A DNA stretch of 64,000 nt from Sanguinoderma infundibulare (GCA_032821775.1 JAVLRN010000008.1:2232001-2296000); one strand, 5' to 3'; numbered from the stretch's first letter, positions 12,151-22,789 are shown. Made by a program: numbers and translations. The notes: generated by a model not told the origin, from the letters alone.

Positions 12151-12158
12151 GTATAAGA
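12151..12158 (+). promoter_or_regulatory. TATA box of SSP1
   Basis: GTATAAGAGG lies about 100 bases before the SSP1 ATG. The same sequence precedes SSP2 at 58175-58184 on the minus strand, so the promoter was duplicated with the gene. Confidence 0.5.
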
Positions 12159-12252
12159 GGGATGGACGGTCCGCTCTCCAACTCCCTATCTTACAATTCA
12201 ACCCACTGCGAAGTCAACAACCCAGCAGCAGCTCAAGCAGCAAAACCCAATC

Positions 12253-12579
12253 ATGGCCCCTGTCGCTACCATCCTTCTCGCTGCCCTCTTCTCTCTCGCC
12301 TTGACGCCCGCGTCAATGGCTGGTCCAATCCCCCGCCAAACCGCATCCTCAACTTCACTTAGCTCAGCATCTTCGTCGACATTCGCATCTACGACCGACA
12401 TCCCTGTACCCGTGTTCACATTCGGTTCGTGCAGTCCTACTCCTCCCCATGACTTAGGATTGACGTTCTTGCATACAGGACCCAGCGGGCTACCTCACGC
12501 CTCTGCGCCTACTCTGGCCAGCGCGCAACCCACTGCGTCAGCGAGCGGCCCCGTCCTCGAGATGGACTGGCTGAGCTGA
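12253..12579 (+). CDS. Small secreted protein SSP1 with C-terminal LEMDWLS motif
   Basis: The open frame encodes 108 residues, or 90 if a 54-nt intron at 12425-12478 is removed. A signal peptide is clear: hydrophobic L-L-A-A-L-F-S-L-A-L followed by T-P-A-S-M-A-G-P-I-P. The mature part is very rich in S, T, A and P, has no usable cysteine pairs, and ends G-P-V-L-E-M-D-W-L-S. The intron call rests on SSP3, where a canonical GTGAGC intron sits at exactly the same place and phase (after F-T-F, splitting a Gly codon). Here the donor is GTTCGT, and because the intron is a multiple of three with no stop, both forms are translatable. SSP2 at 57756-58082 is a paralogue from the block duplication. I know of no family with this tail; an apoplastic or wall peptide or a signal precursor are possibilities. 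Confidence 0.75.
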   Translation: MAPVATILLAALFSLALTPASMAGPIPRQTASSTSLSSASSSTFASTTDIPVPVFTFGSCSPTPPHDLGLTFLHTGPSGLPHASAPTLASAQPTASASGPVLEMDWLS

Positions 12580-13576
12580 ACGCGTCTTCACTCGACGTGC
12601 GACCCAGTGAGTTATACCGCTGTGCTCCGAACAGCCGTTGGTTCTGACACGTTTCCAGGTCCTGGCACTGTTGTATTCCCTTCTCATCTACCGTATCCCG
12701 TCACCAGGCCCCGAACTTTATCACATCATCAATACCTGTATCAATATCGTTCCGGCATATCTGTGCTCCCTGTCGTCCATGATTCGTTGTATCACGATTC
12801 TCTGTTCTTCTTCAGACCCTCTCCTCTGATTAGATGTTTTGTATTCTCCACGGACATCTCCAGTCGTCTTGTAGTAGTACTTCAGATTCTCCTGGCCGCA
12901 CCTGCGGCTTCATGTAGGCTGCTGTGATACTGTCCTTACGTTGTTGAATGACCATGATAATGGACCTTTATTAACTGAACAAGAAGTGCTAGTGGGAGAA
13001 CATAATAAGCGTACATAGCTGACATTGAATCGGAGTTCAGAATTGTCCGCCTCTGGGTTCAACATCAATCTGGGTTTGCTGGCAATTCTCGACGTCGACT
13101 TCGCTATGGCACTTGAGTCTCTTCAAGCCACAAGCATTCCTCGTATCCCATGAAATGGGCAACTCAGGTGTTCGACAATTGCATTCCACCGGGTGTTCCC
13201 GCCAGACTACCTATCCAGGCACTTCGCCCATAGCTCAAGGCTGGCAAGTGCGCTTCACCAGTGAGGATACTTCCGACTTACAGCTCGACCATAAAGCAGC
13301 TGACGCCATCCATAACTCCCCTCAAGAGTCCATACCGAATCGCGCCGGTACCGCACCTGTGTCTCACAACATTCCCGGACCTTGATGCTCTCCATTCCAT
13401 CCTTCCGCGCTTCCTAGGCCCGGGTTCGAGTTGGCTAACAAGAACTTGTCTGACCCGAGCGACGCCCGTGGCGCTACTTTCCCGGCGTCGCTCGCAATAT
13501 GGACATTGCAATATGCTTGGATCGGAGCTTGGCCAAATACATATGTGTCTTGAAGAGAGTCATCTCCCGGAAAACC
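12580..13576. other. Intergenic spacer
   Basis: Terminator and promoter space between SSP1 and the F-box gene. Short frames only, with no motif or repeat noticed. Confidence 0.5.
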
Positions 13577-14944
13577 ATGTCCGACACGCCACTCGTCCGC
13601 AAGCTCACACTTCCCCCAGAACTCACCGACAGCATCATCGACCACCTACACGATGACCGCGGTTCGCTCCAGGCGTGCGCGCGCGTATGCAGCGCGTGGC
13701 TCGACGCCAGCCGCTACCACCTCTTTCGGTCTCTCACCGTCAGCAAGCACTCGCGCTTGAAACCCACGGTCGACTTCCTCATCTCCTGCCCGGACGTTGC
13801 TTGGCATGTCAGGCGGTTCGCCATCCTCGGAGAGGAGATCACGAACCTCTCTCTCCGATGGGATGATTTCCTTGTCCTGTTGTCGCGCCTGACTAGACTT
13901 CGCGTCCTCCACCTCACGCAATTCGTCCTAGGCGTAAAACGAGCTGGTCCTGGCCCCTGGTGCGAAGCTCAAGCAGCCTCAGAATCCGCGTCCTTTCCAG
14001 CCTCATCCATCGCGCTTCCGCTTGCCGGCGCAATGGAGGAGATTCACATCGACCAATCCAACCTCGTCACGTACGACTTCGCCGCCCTCTTCCACTTCCT
14101 CGCCCTCTTCTCCTCAGTCGGCCGGCTGTCGCTTACCGTTGGCCGCATCCGCCTCCTCCACGAGCACGGCATCCCCGGGCTCGGCGTGCGCGCCCCCACG
14201 CATATCGCGCTGAGGGAGCTGCGCACGTCTGACATCCCGCTCCCCATCGTCGCGAAGCTCGTGACCGAGACGCGCACGGCGGAGACGCTGCGCGTGCTCT
14301 GGTTCAACGACAGCCTTGTGTGGTGGACGCAGCAGGACGTCGAGCTGCTTGGGCGCATCTTCGCTGCGCTCGGGAGGCACGGGAGCTTGAGGAGGTTGAT
14401 TTTCGGGCCTATCCCGATTCTCGTTCCGCCACCATATGGCTATCCCCCTTTGCACATGCCCCACATTTCTCCAGGTACGCCAGAACGAAGCACACCACAG
14501 TCGATCACTGATACACCCGAATCCTATGCAGTTCCCAACCCGCCGTGGCACCGCCTCAACCTCGTGCGCCTGGACGGCCTCGTCGAGCTCGCGATCCGCA
14601 CGTCCGTCCTCCTCGACATCCATGCCGCGTTGGCCATGCACCTCCCTCGGAGCGTGCGCCGGCTGCGCATCGTCCTCGTCCTCGTGCGCCTCGATGGCCG
14701 CGTGCGGGAGAGCCAACGGATCTGGGAGGCGTTCGACTGCGCGTTCTCGTCCGCGCGGTTTGCAAGGGTGATGCTCGTCGTCGACCTTTCTGCGATCATA
14801 CCAAGCGGATATTCGGGGAAACGGATCGCGCGAATGAGGGCGCACGTCGAGCTGGCCCTGCCGCGGGTGAAGGCGCAGGGGCGGTTGGTGGTCGAAGTGC
14901 CGAAGACGAGTAGTGTTTGGTGGGGTGAGTTGTTGCGACTGTGA
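13577..14944 (+). CDS. F-box protein
   Basis: From the ATG at 13577 the frame is open to the TGA at 14942-14944 (455 residues without splicing). The N-terminus is a textbook fungal F-box: L-T-L-P-P-E-L-T-D-S-I-I-D-H-L, then L-Q-A-C-A-R-V-C-S-A-W and F-R-S-L-T-V. Such domains bind Skp1 and place the protein in SCF ubiquitin ligases. The remainder has leucine-rich, irregular LRR-like spacing (L-T-R-L-R-V-L-H-L, L-R-E-L-R-T-S). A probable 50-60 nt intron lies near 14475-14530, where the frame passes through low-complexity S/T/P sequence between GTACGC and TGCAG; removing it would bring P-H-I-S-P next to N-P-P-W-H-R-L-N. The ending V-W-W-G-E-L-L-R-L is echoed by a decayed copy at 20860-21201. The substrate cannot be predicted. 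Confidence 0.8.
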   Translation: MSDTPLVRKLTLPPELTDSIIDHLHDDRGSLQACARVCSAWLDASRYHLFRSLTVSKHSRLKPTVDFLISCPDVAWHVRRFAILGEEITNLSLRWDDFLVLLSRLTRLRVLHLTQFVLGVKRAGPGPWCEAQAASESASFPASSIALPLAGAMEEIHIDQSNLVTYDFAALFHFLALFSSVGRLSLTVGRIRLLHEHGIPGLGVRAPTHIALRELRTSDIPLPIVAKLVTETRTAETLRVLWFNDSLVWWTQQDVELLGRIFAALGRHGSLRRLIFGPIPILVPPPYGYPPLHMPHISPGTPERSTPQSITDTPESYAVPNPPWHRLNLVRLDGLVELAIRTSVLLDIHAALAMHLPRSVRRLRIVLVLVRLDGRVRESQRIWEAFDCAFSSARFARVMLVVDLSAIIPSGYSGKRIARMRAHVELALPRVKAQGRLVVEVPKTSSVWWGELLRL

Positions 14945-15277
14945 CTCGTTGTGTATCTCGCGTTCTGATGAGGCATTCGTAGATGCGAGCAAATGATGTT
15001 CCAGGCGTTGAAATGTGCGCGCGCAGCTCATGATTGTTTGGTAGCTGCACACCTGAATTCTTATATCATGCATACTACTGTACCTCGCGAGCTCCTGATG
15101 TGACTCAAAACAATGAAAGGAGCAAGGGGTCTTCGACGTCACCTGGAGGCGACACAGGGGTCCGAGTAAGGCCTGCTCGGTCTCGCATACCCCTCGTTTG
15201 ACCTTGACCTCCAAGTTCTTTCGCACACCGTCTTCGCTCTAGCTGCAGCCCACAAGAAGCGTCTTCAAATCAAAGTG

Positions 15278-15977
15278 ATGGAAAAGCCTGAAAAGGACAT
15301 CGCGGACGTCATCGCGCTCGTCTCTGCGGGTCCGAACCCGGAGGTGCAAAAGGAGAGCATTCTCAAGTACGTCCATGTCTTGCGGCTTTTGAAAACGTGC
15401 AAGGACTTCTTCCGGTCTACTGACCACGCGCAACGTTCGGCGGCGGCAGGTACTACGCCAAAGACGTGTACTTTTCGCACCCGCTCTGCACGGTCGCGAA
15501 GGCCTCAAACTCGCGCGACTCGCTCGTGCGAGTGCTGCAGTCGCACCGCGTCGTGTCCAAGAAGCAGGTCGTGGAGATCGCGTCGGTGACGTACGACCAC
15601 GGCAAGAACGAGCTCTTCGTCGACGTCGTGCGGACGCTCTTCCTGCGCGGCTCGCCGTTCGACCCCTTGCCCTCCCGGTGCGTTCCCCCTTTTCCCCCTT
15701 CTTAAGTTTCGGCTTGAGCTAACGTGCGCACGGCAGTGCGCTCGTGCACATGAAGCTGCGCCGTGAGCCCTCGCCTGACGACGGGGACAAGCAGGTGTAC
15801 GTGATTGAAGAGCAGGAGGACCTGCTGCGGGTCGAGGACGTCGTCGCGCTCTTTGCGCCGCCGCTCGTGCCGCTGGCGCGGATGTTCATGCAGTGCATCA
15901 CATGGCTTTGCGTGGTGACAACTGCGACCTACGGCGCGCTCGGGCTCTTGGCGGCCCAGGAAAAGGACGAGGGCTGA
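15278..15977 (+). CDS. SigF-like NTF2-fold protein, copy 1
   Basis: Three exons. Exon 1 (from ATG 15278) gives M-E-K-P-E-K-D-I-A-D-V-I-A-L-V; after an intron of about 77 nt, exon 2 continues Y-Y-A-K-D-V-Y-F-S-H-P-L-C-T and ends near P-F-D-P-L-P-S-R. Exon 3 starts L-V-H-M-K-L-R-R-E-P, passes E-D-L-L-R-V-E-D-V-V-A-L-F-A-P-P-L, and has a hydrophobic C-terminal helix (C-I-T-W-L-C-V-V-T-T-A-T-Y-G-A-L-G-L-L). This is the layout of the fungal SigF-like NTF2 family: an NTF2-like barrel followed by a probable membrane-associated helix. The function is unknown. The gene is followed by a paralogue at 16539, head to tail. The frame stops at A-A-Q-E-K-D-E-G, but good coding-like sequence continues in another frame to 16201, so either an intron has been missed or the tail has shifted. 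Confidence 0.75.
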
Positions 15978-16538
15978 GTTCGAATAGACGGAAGCCAGCG
16001 GGAAGAAAAGCGGGAAGAAGGAGAAACTGGTCGTGCATAGTGGGCGACCGGGGTGGTGAGTCGTACGCGGATGTGGCCAAGGATAGGATCAAGGCGATGT
16101 GGGAGAAGGCTGGAACCGTTTTGGCTAGTCAAAAGTCGTCGATCAAGGAGCACATACAATGGTGTCGGGTTTTCATGGAGGGAGAGACGAGGCATTTTTA
16201 AACGCGACGTTTGCCTGTATGATATATGTGGTTTAGAACCAGATTCTGTCTCACGAGGATATTGTGAGTACCGAGGTAGTCCGATTCTACGAGCAAAGGA
16301 CGGAGTGTACTGATGCGAATGGTGTGCCTGTGTCGCGGCAGGAGCCAGGATAGGAAACGGTAGCGCCGGCGTGCAGCGATGGATGATGTCACGGGTCAAG
16401 GGCAGTTAACCCCAGAATTATGGGTGACGTCATTGCATACCGATGGTGAATATCACACGCATTTTAGTCGCAGTCGGGGTCAAAGCAGTCCATACCACCT
16501 CCCCAAACGATCCCAACACACTCTATACCGCACCCCCC

Positions 16539-17512
16539 ATGGAGAACCCCGAGAAGGAGATTGCGGACGTGCTCGTCCTCCTCGCCGCCAGTACCGACCC
16601 TGAAGTCCAAAGGAAGGCCATTGAAAAGTCCGTTCCCCATGTACACCCCAATTTTTTTCGCTGCTTATCTCACAAAACTCGTAGGTACTATGCACCCGAC
16701 GTCACCTTCCGCCATCCACTCTGCACCGCGAAGGACCGCAAAGAGCTGCTCGGGGTCTACCAGTGGTATCGCATCATGTCGCCCGAGCACACCATCACCG
16801 TCGAGAACGTGACGTTCAACAAGGACAAGCTCGAGGTGTTCCTGGAGGCCATCCAGACCTTCCGCATCCGCTACTCCCCCCTCTCGCCCGCCCCCTGTCG
16901 GTGAGTGCATTTCTTCTCAGTACCCTGCTGTCTCTTTTTATTTCGCGACAAGTGCGATTCGTTTATTATACGAGTGTCTGACACGAGATACCACGGGCGG
17001 TGGGGGGAAATAGGCTGCTCATCCACCTCAAGCTGCGCCAGGAGAAATCCGAGGGCAAGACTCCGGCGCACGTGATCGCGACCCAGGAGGACTTCTACAA
17101 CCAAGATGACCTCGCAGCGCTCTTCGTGCCCCCCCTCGCACCCGTCGTCCGCACAGCACTCTATACCTCCACCCTCGTCTGTCGCGCGCTGGCCTTCGGG
17201 TTCTCCAACGTCCTCGGGTACTCGAAGGTCGCCGGAGGCGACGGCCAGCCTGAGAACGTCGGGACTGAGGGTGGCGGAGAGTCTGGCAGCCCAGGAGCTG
17301 CATCAGGACAGGCGGAGCGGAAGGAGCAGAAGGAGGAAAGGGGGCAGGTAAACGGTGCTCAAGAACATGCAGCCGGAGTGAATGGGGGAGCTGGAGGAGC
17401 CAAAGCCGGAGGCACAAAGGCACGGAAGAAGCGGGCGAAGACGAGCCCGAACTCGTCGTACGCGAACGCAACACGGGAGGGTATGCTGGGCAAGGGCTCG
17501 AACCTGATCTAA
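16539..17512 (+). CDS. SigF-like NTF2-fold protein, copy 2
   Basis: Tandem paralogue of the preceding gene with the same exon plan. Exon 1 is M-E-N-P-E-K-E-I-A-D-V-L-V-L-L-A; exon 2 is Y-Y-A-P-D-V-T-F-R-H-P-L-C-T and ends L-S-P-A-P-C-R; exon 3 starts near 17013 with L-L-I-H-L-K-L-R-Q-E and contains Q-D-D-L-A-A-L-F-V-P-P-L-A-P-V-V-R, followed by a hydrophobic segment (L-V-C-R-A-L-A-F-G-F). The C-terminus differs from copy 1: about 85 residues of glycine-, alanine- and lysine-rich low-complexity sequence with a K-A-R-K-K-R-A-K basic cluster. The intron positions match copy 1, so the pair arose by tandem duplication. Expected to act at a membrane; the role is not established. Confidence 0.8.
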
Positions 17513-18181
17513 GTATGTCGTACTGCAGAGGTCTGACGAGGCCGTGGAATATATGTACGAAGATAACTGAACTGCACTGCGTGCGCGGGACTATGTGTAC
17601 TTTACTTCCTTGCAGACATGGCCGTCTGGGTGGATACCTTGAGTGCACATGTATCCGTCCCGCCGCCTCTGCATATGATGCACTGGTTGAGGAAGATCTG
17701 ATTCGTGCGATCCGGTTACAACGAACGTCGAAGGAAGTGAGAGCGGTTGGTAAGGGATATAGTTAACAAATGAGCCAAGTGTCAACCTTGCAGGCCGGAA
17801 CGAGTACTAGTAAAGGCGCGGTTTGGAAACGAACGACTCGATACGAAATATGGTGGGAAAGCTAGTAACTATATTGGAGGAGTGAGTAAGATTCGTGGCG
17901 ACTGGGATGCAATGATATGTGATACAGCGGTGACGTGAAGGAAAGTGGGAGCAATAGCGATACAAAGGAGCGCGACGCGGTATGAGCTTGAGAGAATAAA
18001 TAATAGATACGTAGGCTTTGAGTCCGATTCGTGTGGTAGGGAGGGTATCGCTTGCACAGGTGCTAATCCTGGCTTCCCCGAGTGTCAGCGACCGGCGAAG
18101 CAAGCGGCTGAGGGATGAGGGATCTTGCTTACAGGTTCGGAAGCGCAGTGCGCCGGAGGGCTGGACTCGAGGGCGTCGCGC
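17513..18181. other. Convergent spacer between the NTF2 pair and SSP3
   Basis: The 3' ends of the rightward NTF2 gene and the leftward SSP3 gene face each other across this stretch. No gene, RNA or repeat was seen. Confidence 0.5.
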
Positions 18182-18497
18182 TCAGCTGAGCCAGTCCATC
18201 TCGAGCACGAGCCCGGAAGACGAAGCCGTGGGTGCGCTCGCGGTGGGGTGCGGGAGGCTTCCCGGACCTGCGTACGGTCGCAGACAGTCAGTATCACGTT
18301 CCGATGAGCGCAGGAAAGTACGAGGGCTCACCGAATGTGAATGCGAACGTCGTGCTCGATGCGGATGGCGTGGCATCCGCCGAAGATATAGGTGTTTGCT
18401 CCGAGGCGGAGGTCTGGGGGATGGGACCGGCCATCGACGCTGGCGCGAGGACGAGGGAGACGAGGGAGACGAAGAGGGCGGTGGTAAAGCGGGCCAT
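18182..18497 (-). CDS. Small secreted protein SSP3 with C-terminal LEMDWLS motif
   Basis: Two exons, 18497-18332 and 18267-18182, joined across a canonical 64-nt intron (GTGAGC to GCAG), encode 83 residues. A signal peptide is evident: M-A-R-F-T-T-A-L-F-V-S-L-V-S-L-V-L, then A-P-A-S-M-A-G-P-I-P. The mature part is S/T/A/P-rich, T-F-A-F-T-F-G is followed by G-S-L-P-H-P-T-A, and the chain ends L-V-L-E-M-D-W-L-S. Compared with SSP1 and SSP2, the middle has diverged strongly while the signal-peptide exit (S-M-A-G-P-I-P), the F-T-F-G splice site and the final L-E-M-D-W-L-S are unchanged. That pattern implies selection on the tail. It lies outside the duplicated blocks and so is an older paralogue. 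Function unknown. Confidence 0.75.
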
Positions 18498-20859
18498 GGC
18501 TGAGATTGCGCGACTGGAGACTGGAGTTGAGATGACTTCGCGGGATGAACAGGGCAGGCAGTGGGAGAGGAGAATGCGGTAAGGAAAGGGGATATGGCAA
18601 GCGGGCCTATGCCTTATGTACCAGGGAGGAGAGAGAGATGATGAGATAACCATGGGAAGCGATCGTCATCGGATTGCTCTCATAGGACGTGGAAGCGGAA
18701 TCTAGGGACCAGACAGCAACCTTAGCACTGCGTGACTCGGCTGCGTACCCAGTCAACTATTGTCTGGGGAAGTGTCGGGGTGGCAGTCGTGGCGTCATGA
18801 CATCCCCATAACCCAATCGTGCCTGCCGCAGGACGTCAGGCTATGGCCCCCAGCACAGAGCCGTGCTTGTTTCCAGGGTTCTGCCGTGGCCGCATCGTCG
18901 CGGGGTGTTGGGATCTCGGGTGCGCAAACTGGATAAGGAAAGATACGACGGTATATCGGTGCGGGAATGGTGGATATGAACGGCGTGGCGCGGTTGGCTG
19001 CGCGAGTTGCGGTTCCGAAGCTGCTTGAAGACCGCTGCACATATGTCGAGAAACTCTATATTACAAGGTTTGAGTGCAATCAGAGCAGTGCGCGGCGGGA
19101 TGTGTAACACTTGAACTGGTGAGAATGCGGGGCGTTACCTGATCTGTACTGGTCCGAACGGTATGGCCAAACTCCCGAAAGACGGCGTTTGCATCGCCGT
19201 AACCACTTCTTCGAGCTCCAGGAGGGGGAAGGCGTCATTGTGCTACTGCGGCACGTCGTGATCAAATTCAGGGCTGTAGTGACGGCGATGGAATCTTGAG
19301 ATTGGGCCAGTGTCTACATCGGATCTGACTCGGCGAGCGATACCTTGTATTCATTGACACATGCGCCGCGGGCCAAAACGCTCGGAGTGGCGCAGTATGG
19401 AATGCATACCGCTGCTAGTCATGCCTCAATCACAATTAGCATAAAGACCAACCACAGAAGCTGCCTGTGCGACTCACCGTCGGTAAGGCAGTGAGCCGCG
19501 CCCAACCGAGGGCCAGCCTCGAGTCCGGAAACCGGCTCCGAGTCATTGACTGTCACTGACGGTAATCGCCATGTTCTTGATGCCAGCGCCGTTGTTCGCA
19601 TCCCATTCAAATGCATCCAAGGGCGATGTGGAGTCGCGGACAACGACACGGATGGTGTAAACAAGAGTCGAACGACACCCGAGGCTTCTTTGATATCCGG
19701 GAAAGTCGCAGTTCCTCGCTTGCAGGCTGGGAGTAGCCCAATCATGGGAACTGGTTTGGGGCGCGGCGCGATGATCACCCTCAGGGTTGCCGATGAAGCG
19801 CGGAGGAGGTACTATGGATCCTGTGCAGGAACACGTGTGCGTCAACACACCATTCCAAGCTGAAGGACATGACCAGAATACCCTAGAAGGTGCTGGCAGT
19901 GGCGAGCACGACCCGTCTCACCATTCGGCGATGCGGCGTTTGCCGTGACGGTCATCAAGAAAATGCCGTAACGCTATGCAGGGTTAGAGTTTAGATTCGG
20001 CGGGCGTGATGGTAACCTTCGTCCAGTCATTGCACGCAACCTCCGCCACGTTCTTTCCATCTCCTGGAGTGCCGAAGCTGCATGACGATTCGTATCCCAG
20101 GGAAGCAATCTCAAGAATCCTTCGGGCGGTCTCAGCAATGCTCTGGTAGGCATTTGGATGACGCGTTCGGCACGAACCGTTTGATGAGAGAGGCAACCGC
20201 GGCATCAGCCAGGCTCCCGCCGATCATTACGGGGAGCATGAGAGCCGCTCACAACGACAGACAATGCACTACTCACCTGTGTCTCATCGATTATGAGCCA
20301 TCGCTGAGCCATCACACGCGGTCGTTCCTCCAAGACTTGATCCTTGAGCTAAACCTATGTATCATCTGCCTGCCGTGGCGCAGTTGAGTTTCGACACATC
20401 CCTGAGGAACGTCACACGCCGAACCGACAGGCAGTGAACATTGTCCCCCGACTCGCATTTGGGTAGAAAACTTGAAGCGAATCCGCTGAAAGAGTACAAG
20501 GAAGTGTGCGGAGCCGTCGACAAGCAGGAAACGCGAGGGATCGAGGGCTGCCGGGCCGTAAGTATACGGAGCCTGGAGCCTATATCGTATACTTACGTGT
20601 TATACGTCATTTCATGATAACGGAGCGTGGAAGAGGAACTTACCAAGCGCTACTTTGAGAACATGTTCGATGGAGAGGCGATGAAGGGGCGCGGACTCCG
20701 AATCTCTGTTGAATGCGTCTAAACACCCTTCACGCGGAGCACGAAATTGGAAGTGGAGAATGCCAAAATCAAAATAGTCGGTTAGAAAGCCCTTACCGTC
20801 GGAGTATGAATATTAAACCGCCGCAGCGCTGAGGTCGCCTATTCGTTTCTGCCAGGACT
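18498..20859. other. Gene-poor stretch with possible decayed coding traces
   Basis: Minus-strand frames at 19419-19848 and 19984-20205 look mildly protein-like, for example D-A-F-E-W-D-A-N-N-G-A-G and S-L-G-Y-E-S-S-C-S-F-G-T-P-G. They might be exons of a decayed secreted protein. I could not connect them with convincing splice sites or assign a family. Confidence 0.3.
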
Positions 20860-21201
20860 TCAAGGTGCCTCAAGATACACGCGGAACTCTTTGCGTGCCT
20901 GCCCGAGAGCGTCCGCGCGGTGCGCTTCACGCTCGTTGGCGTCTACGCGAACAGTGACAGATCCCTCGCGACGGACAGCCAGTGGGAGGCGTTTGACGAG
21001 ACGTTCTCTGGAGCACGGTTTACCAACGTCTCGTTTGTGCTCGACCTGTCGCACGCGAAGGAGAAGATACCGGGGAAGATCAAGGAGCTGAAGACGAGCG
21101 TGAAGGCCGGGCTTGCGCGCCTGCAGGAGCAGGGCCGGCTGGTCATCAGCGAGACGCTGAGGAACTGGTGGGGTGAGTTGCGTCGCTGCGTCTTCCTGTG
21201 A
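20860..21201 (+). pseudogene. C-terminal fragment of an F-box protein like the one at 13.6 kb
   Basis: The frame encodes L-P-E-S-V-R-A-V-R-F-T-L-V-G-V-Y, then W-E-A-F-D-E-T-F-S-G-A-R-F, V-L-D-L-S-H-A and finally N-W-W-G-E-L. It lines up with the last 110 residues of the 13577-14944 F-box protein (L-P-R-S-V-R-R-L-R-I-V-L, W-E-A-F-D-C-A-F-S-S-A-R-F, V-V-D-L-S, V-W-W-G-E-L). No F-box or LRR part is present upstream, so this is a 5'-truncated relic. Confidence 0.65.
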
Positions 21202-21529
21202 CATTGGAATATGCTGCTTACGAGGGACAGAAGCAGTCAACTGTGCAGGCTAGCGCCCCAACCGTCGACCCACTGGCAGGCTATGCTCGAACCATTCAGT
21301 CAACCGCAAAGCATGATGTACGTCCGTGCCGCCGGCGCAGGGTCAGCGTTTTACGGCGCGATGCAGGAAAACGCACATCGTAGGAAGATATTGCATAAAA
21401 CACTGCCAGGTACGTGTGGTAGAAGTCTTTTTCAACGCTAAGGCGCGGGCTAGTAGAGTGCCTCGCACAAACATCCTTGACGAGGCTGCGCCAGGGCACA
21501 AGCTCGCGCGCGCGCGCTGCATGCGCCCT

Positions 21530-22789
21530 CTAGACCACGTCATCGTCTCCCAGCAAGGCACGCATGGCGCTATCCGGCTGGTCTAAATGAACCTTGTACC
21601 GGAACAAACTTAGCGTGTGGAAGGATCTGCTCTATGAAACACGTACGAAGTGATTGCCATCGCTCACCGTAACGAGCTTGACCTTGCGAATCGGCGACTC
21701 TCTGGCCTGAGCGTCATCGACCTCGGCGCGCAACGTCAGCATCGCGTGGGACACCTCGGGCAGGGATTTTCCACCCCAAACGAACCGCGCCTCCACATCG
21801 CGCCAAACATCCCCGACGGCTTCTCGGGATATCAAGAGCGCGCGCTCGCGGACAGTCGCGAACAGGCCGCACTGGATGCCGGTGAGCATCATCCTCGAGT
21901 CCAGGTCGTCGTCAGCCTTGAACGTCATGGCCGCGCGCTCCTCCGCGCTGAGCGTGCTGAGCGTGGGCGGAGGGTGAGCGAGGGGCGCGAGGGCGATAGT
22001 GTCCAGAGTGCCGCCGTGGGGATAGTAACTGCTGATCGCGAGCGCGCGATCCCAGAGGTCGTACGATGCGGCTCGCTCTTCGGGCGAGAGGCGAGGGTCG
22101 AACGCGCGGATGTACATGTCGCTGCGTCTGGGGTAGCCCATCACGATGTTCCCGGTGTCTGTCGGATGCGTCGTCCCCGTCAGTTGTCCTTCGCACGGTG
22201 ACGATCTGGGCCACTCACCGAGGACAACTACCCTCCTCGTGTACTTGGACAACTCGACGTCGTTCACGGCGAAGGATGGGGCGTACGCGAGGAGGGACGT
22301 CATCCAGAGCGCCCCGAGCGACCAACCAGCAACAATGATCCCGCCGGTATTTTGCTGGTGGTTTGCGGGGGGTATGTCGTCGCGCCTGACCAGATCGATT
22401 AAGAAATCGTACACTTCGAGTGCGCGATCCCTCAGAAACAGGTCGAATCTCTCCCGTGCATCGGTCAATGCCTTCTCGTCGGAGCCCGGGGTGAGCTTCA
22501 CGACCATCGCGCGTTCATCGTCCGTGTAGGGTATGCTCCGTGGGTAATCGCGCCGATTCAACAGGATGAGGCGGGAGTTGTAACGATGCGCAAGAGGGAT
22601 GAGCCTAGAGAAAGTGCCTATGATATCATTGAACTGATCAGCGAGATTCGGAGAGGAAATGAACACTGTACCGCCGTGCCAGTTGTGCCCATGTAGGATT
22701 ACGAGTGTTGTGAAGTTGTTGCTGTCTTTGGGTGCTCCCGTGTCATGGAAGATGCCCAGGCGATGTCCAGTCGATACCTCTAAAGACAT
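21530..22789 (-). CDS. Alpha/beta hydrolase H3 (type II)
   Basis: Reads leftward from ATG 22789. Exon 1 has L-G-I-F-H-D-T-G-A-P-K-D-S and V-I-L-H-G-H-N-W-H-G; exon 2 starts T-F-S-R-L-I-P-L-A-H-R and includes L-L-N-R-R-D-Y-P-R-S and the elbow A-G-W-S-L-G-A-L-W. Exon 3 starts D-T-G-N-I-V-M-G-Y-P and runs to S-D-G-N-H-F. Introns 1 and 2 contain no stop in frame, so the three exons read as one open frame. The short last exon (V-H-L-D-Q-P-D-S-A-M-R-A-L-L-G) ends at the TAG 21530-21532. The usual V-H-W is V-H-L here. The position taken by Asp in type I copies (W-C-D) is replaced by F-V-W-G-G-K, so the catalytic acid must sit elsewhere or be missing. It is the only type II copy on the minus strand. 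Confidence 0.82.

Larger units (their letters stand above)
6930..12600 (+). repeat. Block A of an inverted segmental duplication
   Basis: Read forwards, this block contains a spacer (about 6930-7500), hydrolase H1, hydrolase H2, a second spacer and the small secreted protein SSP1. The same order is found on the minus strand at 62600-57750 (H12, H11, spacer, SSP2) and, in part, at 57290-53950 (spacer, H10, H9). Similarity includes introns and intergenic DNA: the SSP promoter with its TATA box, the region 10.9-11.7 kb against 58.6-59.6 kb, and the spacer 6930-7060 against 57150-57290. The copies differ by many substitutions, so this is not a recent or assembly duplication. Confidence 0.8.

Noticed and set aside
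11762..12304. A 180-codon frame before SSP1, also 180 codons long in the copy at 58031-58573
   Set aside because: It overlaps the SSP promoter, TATA box and the first part of SSP in another frame. Its conservation is explained by duplication without indels; replacements are radical and composition is not protein-like.
14114..15226. 370-codon minus-strand frame opposite the F-box gene
   Set aside because: An antisense shadow. The plus strand has an N-terminal F-box and the order of a known family; the minus frame has none and is rich in R, H and P.
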